DNA from: CAYWVK01 sp964461865
GTDB lineage: Bacteria > Patescibacteriota > Microgenomatia > Levybacterales > UBA12049
Assembly (NCBI GenBank): GCA_964461865.1
Contig: CAYWVK010000028.1
Location: forward strand, 1-7,519
Length of the DNA: 7,519 nt
Direction: 5' to 3'
In this document: in pieces, positions 4,897 through 7,519 of the stretch
Layout: each line of letters starts with the position of its first letter
Position numbering within the stretch: position 1 is the first letter of the stretch
Made by a program: the position numbers and the translations under genes
The notes under the pieces: generated by a model
What the model saw: only the letters and a program-made list of their open reading frames with translations
Database searches by the model: none
What the model was told of the DNA's origin: nothing

Positions 4897-5928
4897 ATGG
4901 AAGAAAAATTAATTTCAATTAAAAACTCTGCCGTAACCTTAATCATAGATGCTAATGATTTAAATGAATTAACAGAACTTGAAATTCAGTTTTTAGGCAG
5001 AAACGGAAGCTTAACCCAAACAATGAAAGAAATTGCAAAACTCCCAATAGAAAAAAGACCGGAAGTAGGTGCTTTAGCAAATGAAGTAAAAAAAATCTTA
5101 GAGGAAACACTTAATAATCGAAAAAATGAATTAAAAGAACTTAAAACAAAAATAATTAGAAAAAAAATTGATTTTAGTAATCCCTCAATATTGCCTCCGC
5201 TTGGACATTTACATTTAATAACTCAAGCTGTTGAGGAAATTGTTGAAATTTTTGAAAAAATCGGATTCACTCAAGTTAAACACCCTGAGATTGAAACTGA
5301 TTGGTATGCATTTGAAGCTTTAAATTTTCCCAAAGATCATCCGGCAAGAGACGACTGGGAAACCTTTTTTATAAAACAAGAAAATAATAACACGGAGGAA
5401 ATTGTTTTAACTCCACATACATCATCCGGACAAATTAGAGAAATGACAACAAAAAAACCACCGATTAGAATGCTAAATATTGCTAAATGCTACAGAAGAC
5501 AATCAGACGTATCACATACACCTATGTTTCATCAATTTGAAGGATTAGTAATTGATAAAAATATTTCCATTGCCCATCTTAAAGGAACACTGGACTATTT
5601 TGTTAAATCATATTTTGGAAAAAACAGAAAATCAAGAATCAGACCTTATCAATTTCAATTTACTGAACCATCTTTAGAGGTAGATGTTTCCTGTGGTGTA
5701 TGCAAGGGAAAAGGCTGTAAGCTTTGTAAAGAAGGCTGGCTTGAATTAGGTGGCGCAGGAATGGTACATCCAAATGTTTTAAAAACAGTAAAAATAGATT
5801 CTCAAATTTATACAGGCTTTGCTTTTGGTTGGGGAATAGAAAGAGTGTTAATGATGAAAGAAGGTATAGAAATTGATGATATAAGATTATTATATTCAAA
5901 CAAATTAGAATTTTTAGAACAATTTTAA
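4897..5928 (+). CDS. pheS: Phenylalanyl-tRNA synthetase alpha subunit
   Basis: This is the catalytic subunit of the class II (alpha-beta)2 enzyme that charges tRNA-Phe. Its 343 residues are a normal length. The N-terminal coiled-coil arm is about 1-90, with FLGRNGSLTQTMKEI at 32-46. The catalytic core includes HPARDDWETFF (148-158), LTPHTSSGQIR, motif 2 YRRQSDVSHTPMFHQFEG (199-216), FTEPSLEVDV (255-264), GAGMVHPNVL and motif 3 GFAFGWGIERVLMM (307-320). Four cysteines (266, 269, 274, 277; C-x2-C-x4-C-x2-C) form a zinc-knuckle-like insert that also occurs in other bacterial PheS proteins. HPxRDxxDTFF is altered to E155 at the usual Asp, and G-W-G replaces the common G-M-G. The ATG at 4897 has no Shine-Dalgarno sequence and follows an extended -10 promoter by 7 nt. 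pheT follows after 3 nt. Confidence 0.95.
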   Translation: MEEKLISIKNSAVTLIIDANDLNELTELEIQFLGRNGSLTQTMKEIAKLPIEKRPEVGALANEVKKILEETLNNRKNELKELKTKIIRKKIDFSNPSILPPLGHLHLITQAVEEIVEIFEKIGFTQVKHPEIETDWYAFEALNFPKDHPARDDWETFFIKQENNNTEEIVLTPHTSSGQIREMTTKKPPIRMLNIAKCYRRQSDVSHTPMFHQFEGLVIDKNISIAHLKGTLDYFVKSYFGKNRKSRIRPYQFQFTEPSLEVDVSCGVCKGKGCKLCKEGWLELGGAGMVHPNVLKTVKIDSQIYTGFAFGWGIERVLMMKEGIEIDDIRLLYSNKLEFLEQF

Positions 5929-5931
5929 ATT

Positions 5932-7519
5932 ATGAACATACAAATTTTAGACAGTTGGTTAAGAGAACATTTAAAAACTAAAGCAACTGTAAGTCAAATC
6001 GCAAAAACGCTTTCATTAAGCAGTGTATCTGTTGAAAAAATAGAAAAAATAAAAAATGATTATCTTTATCATATAGAAGTAACCAGTAATAGATGTGACT
6101 TAATGTCTGTATTAGGTATTGCCAGAGAAGCCTATACATCACTTTCAGAAATAGGAATTGAAGCAAGTTTTATTCCCTTAAATATTAACAAAAATCTCAA
6201 TTTATCAATTGGCAAACTAAAGGAAAAATTACCTTTAATAGTTGAGAATGACTCTTCAATTACCAATCGGATACTAGCTGTAGTTATGGAGGTAAAAATA
6301 AAAAATTCTCCTAAATTTATAACTGAGCGACTTGAATCAATGAATATCAGAAGCTTAAATAATTTAATTGATGTTACAAACTACGTTATGAGAGAGGTTG
6401 GTCACCCCGCTCACGTTTTTGACTACGACAGAATAGATACGCATAAAATAATTATTCGAAAATCAAAAAAAGGAGAAAAAATAAAAACGCTGGATAAAAA
6501 AGAACATATTTTAGAAGGAGGAGATATTGTTGCCGATAATGGAAAAGGAGAAATTATTGATTTACTTGGTGTAATGGGAACAGCAAATAGCGTAGTAACA
6601 AATAATACAAAAAGAATTATTTTCTTTTTTGACAATAATAAGAGCTTAAATATCAGAAGAACATCATTGAAACTTGGGATAAGAAGTGAAGCAGCGATAT
6701 TAAACGAGAAAGGAGTTGACAGGGAACTGGTAATTGATGCATTTCTTAGAGGAATAAAACTTTATGAAGAATTTGCAGAAGGAAAAATTGTCTCAGAAAT
6801 AATTGATATTTACCCGAATAAATTAAAACCGACTGTTATAAAAATTAATGAAGATAAAATCAACAAAGTTATTGGGGTAAATATTCCAATTCAAAAATCA
6901 AAAAAAATACTTGATAAGCTCGGTTTTAATACAACACTTAATGAAAAAGAATTAACGGTTATACCACCAAGTTATAGGGTAGAAGATGTAACGCTTGCTG
7001 AAGACTTGATTGAGGAAATTGCCAGAATTTATGGCTATGATAAATTACCAAGCGTTATTGTACCTCTTTTCCAAACAGAAGAAAAACAAATAGAAAATGA
7101 TAGATTTTATTGGATAAAAAGAGTAAAAAATGCATTTAAATATTGGGGCTTTACAGAAGTTTACAGTTATTCTATGGTATCTGAGGAATTACTTGAAGGA
7201 CCAATTGATGAATCGGTTGAAATAGCAAATCCTTTAAACGAAGATCTTGTCTACATGAGAAAAACACTTGTCCCAAGCTTACTTGAAATAGTTAAAAAAA
7301 ACCCCACTAAAAAGGAGCTTAAAATTTTTGAACTAGCAAACGTTTATGAAAAAATAAAAGATAAGCACCCAATTGAAATTCTACATTTAGCAGGAATTAT
7401 TAAAAAAGAAAATCTTTCTTTTTTTGAAGCAAAAGGAATTATAGAACAACTGCTAATTGATTTAGGAATTAAAGATATTAAGTTTAAAGAATCGGAAAAG
7501 GAGGTAAACGGCGCCTCTA
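5932..7519 (+). CDS. pheT: Phenylalanyl-tRNA synthetase beta subunit, cut by window end; lacks N-terminal tRNA-binding domain
   Basis: The non-catalytic subunit of PheRS; it normally holds tRNA and hydrolyses Tyr-tRNA-Phe. The frame is open for 529 codons to the window edge. It starts MNIQILDSWLREHL like other PheT. By residue ~38 (SSVSVEKIEKI) it passes directly to YHIEVTSNRCDLMSVLGIARE (residues ~47-67), which in E. coli PheT follows the ~110-residue B2 OB-fold, so that domain is missing. The B3/B4 region carries IRSLNNLIDVTNYVMREVGHPAHVFDYDRI and SEAAILNEKGVD. B5 is around 300-375 with LAEDLIEEIARIYGYDKLP, and the catalytic-like core begins near 395 with NPLNEDLVYMRKTLVPSLLE. In an ungapped by-eye alignment (E. 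coli sequence from memory), editing-site Glu334 is Phe232. The ATG is 3 nt after pheS with no Shine-Dalgarno sequence, suggesting coupled translation. Confidence 0.95.
   Translation, partial: MNIQILDSWLREHLKTKATVSQIAKTLSLSSVSVEKIEKIKNDYLYHIEVTSNRCDLMSVLGIAREAYTSLSEIGIEASFIPLNINKNLNLSIGKLKEKLPLIVENDSSITNRILAVVMEVKIKNSPKFITERLESMNIRSLNNLIDVTNYVMREVGHPAHVFDYDRIDTHKIIIRKSKKGEKIKTLDKKEHILEGGDIVADNGKGEIIDLLGVMGTANSVVTNNTKRIIFFFDNNKSLNIRRTSLKLGIRSEAAILNEKGVDRELVIDAFLRGIKLYEEFAEGKIVSEIIDIYPNKLKPTVIKINEDKINKVIGVNIPIQKSKKILDKLGFNTTLNEKELTVIPPSYRVEDVTLAEDLIEEIARIYGYDKLPSVIVPLFQTEEKQIENDRFYWIKRVKNAFKYWGFTEVYSYSMVSEELLEGPIDESVEIANPLNEDLVYMRKTLVPSLLEIVKKNPTKKELKIFELANVYEKIKDKHPIEILHLAGIIKKENLSFFEAKGIIEQLLIDLGIKDIKFKESEKEVNGAS

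Noticed and set aside
4644..4946. Minus-strand 100-codon open frame over rplT and the start of pheS
   Set aside because: It is antisense to L20 and PheS, has a low-complexity Phe/Leu/Ile composition, and no recognisable motif; it is a shadow of the real genes.
5660..5899. Minus-strand frames over pheS and pheT (also 5978-6166 and 6423-6635)
   Set aside because: The + strand here is fully explained by PheS and PheT with conserved motifs; these frames are compositional artefacts.
1..7519. CRISPR array, insertion sequence, phage or attachment-site signals near the tRNAs
   Set aside because: No spaced direct repeats, terminal inverted repeats, transposase or integrase motifs, or duplicated tRNA 3' ends were seen. 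The tRNAs are followed directly by ordinary genes.
81..7519. Recoded UGA (Gly) as in some CPR groups
   Set aside because: No TGA codon occurs inside any of the genes, and trigger factor ends with TGA at its natural C-terminus.

Overview
The window looks like a piece of an AT-rich, reduced bacterial genome. The best guess is a Candidate Phyla Radiation (Patescibacteria) member, probably Microgenomates. This rests on several things: strongly A/T-biased codons; a trigger factor without its PPIase domain; a ThrRS stripped to catalytic and anticodon-binding domains; a PheT lacking the N-terminal tRNA-binding domain; and two small proteins that resemble, from memory, DUF5660 and DUF5665. TGA ends the trigger-factor gene and no TGA falls inside any of the CDSs called, which argues against the UGA=Gly code of Gracilibacteria and Absconditabacteria. 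The lineage is an inference; 16S rRNA or ribosomal-protein phylogeny would settle it.

Every supported feature is on the + strand. (1) Positions 1-1554: the 3' part of tRNA-Leu(UAG), then trigger factor and a conserved protein of unknown function. (2) Positions 1555-2263: a strong extended -10 promoter, tRNA-Val(GAC), and 8 nt later an HD-domain hydrolase. (3) Positions 2264-4848: a TTGACA/TATGCT promoter driving a small membrane protein, then thrS-infC-rpmI-rplT, very tightly packed with two gene overlaps. (4) Positions 4849-7519: an extended -10 promoter directly in front of pheS, then pheT, which runs off the right edge.

The order thrS-infC-rpmI-rplT-pheS-pheT is the classical bacterial translation cluster known from E. 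coli. It supplies two aminoacyl-tRNA synthetases, initiation factor 3 and ribosomal proteins L35 and L20. Trigger factor and the two tRNAs add to the translation theme. Intergenic space is minimal, and no gene-free stretch exceeds about 60 nt.

No new defence, mobile or biosynthetic system is visible. The points worth a second look are regulatory and evolutionary. Two promoters sit so close to their start codons that the mRNAs should be leaderless. Two protein genes directly follow tRNAs without a Shine-Dalgarno sequence. infC has no ATG or GTG at its start. Both synthetases appear to have lost, or changed, parts used for proofreading or tRNA binding.
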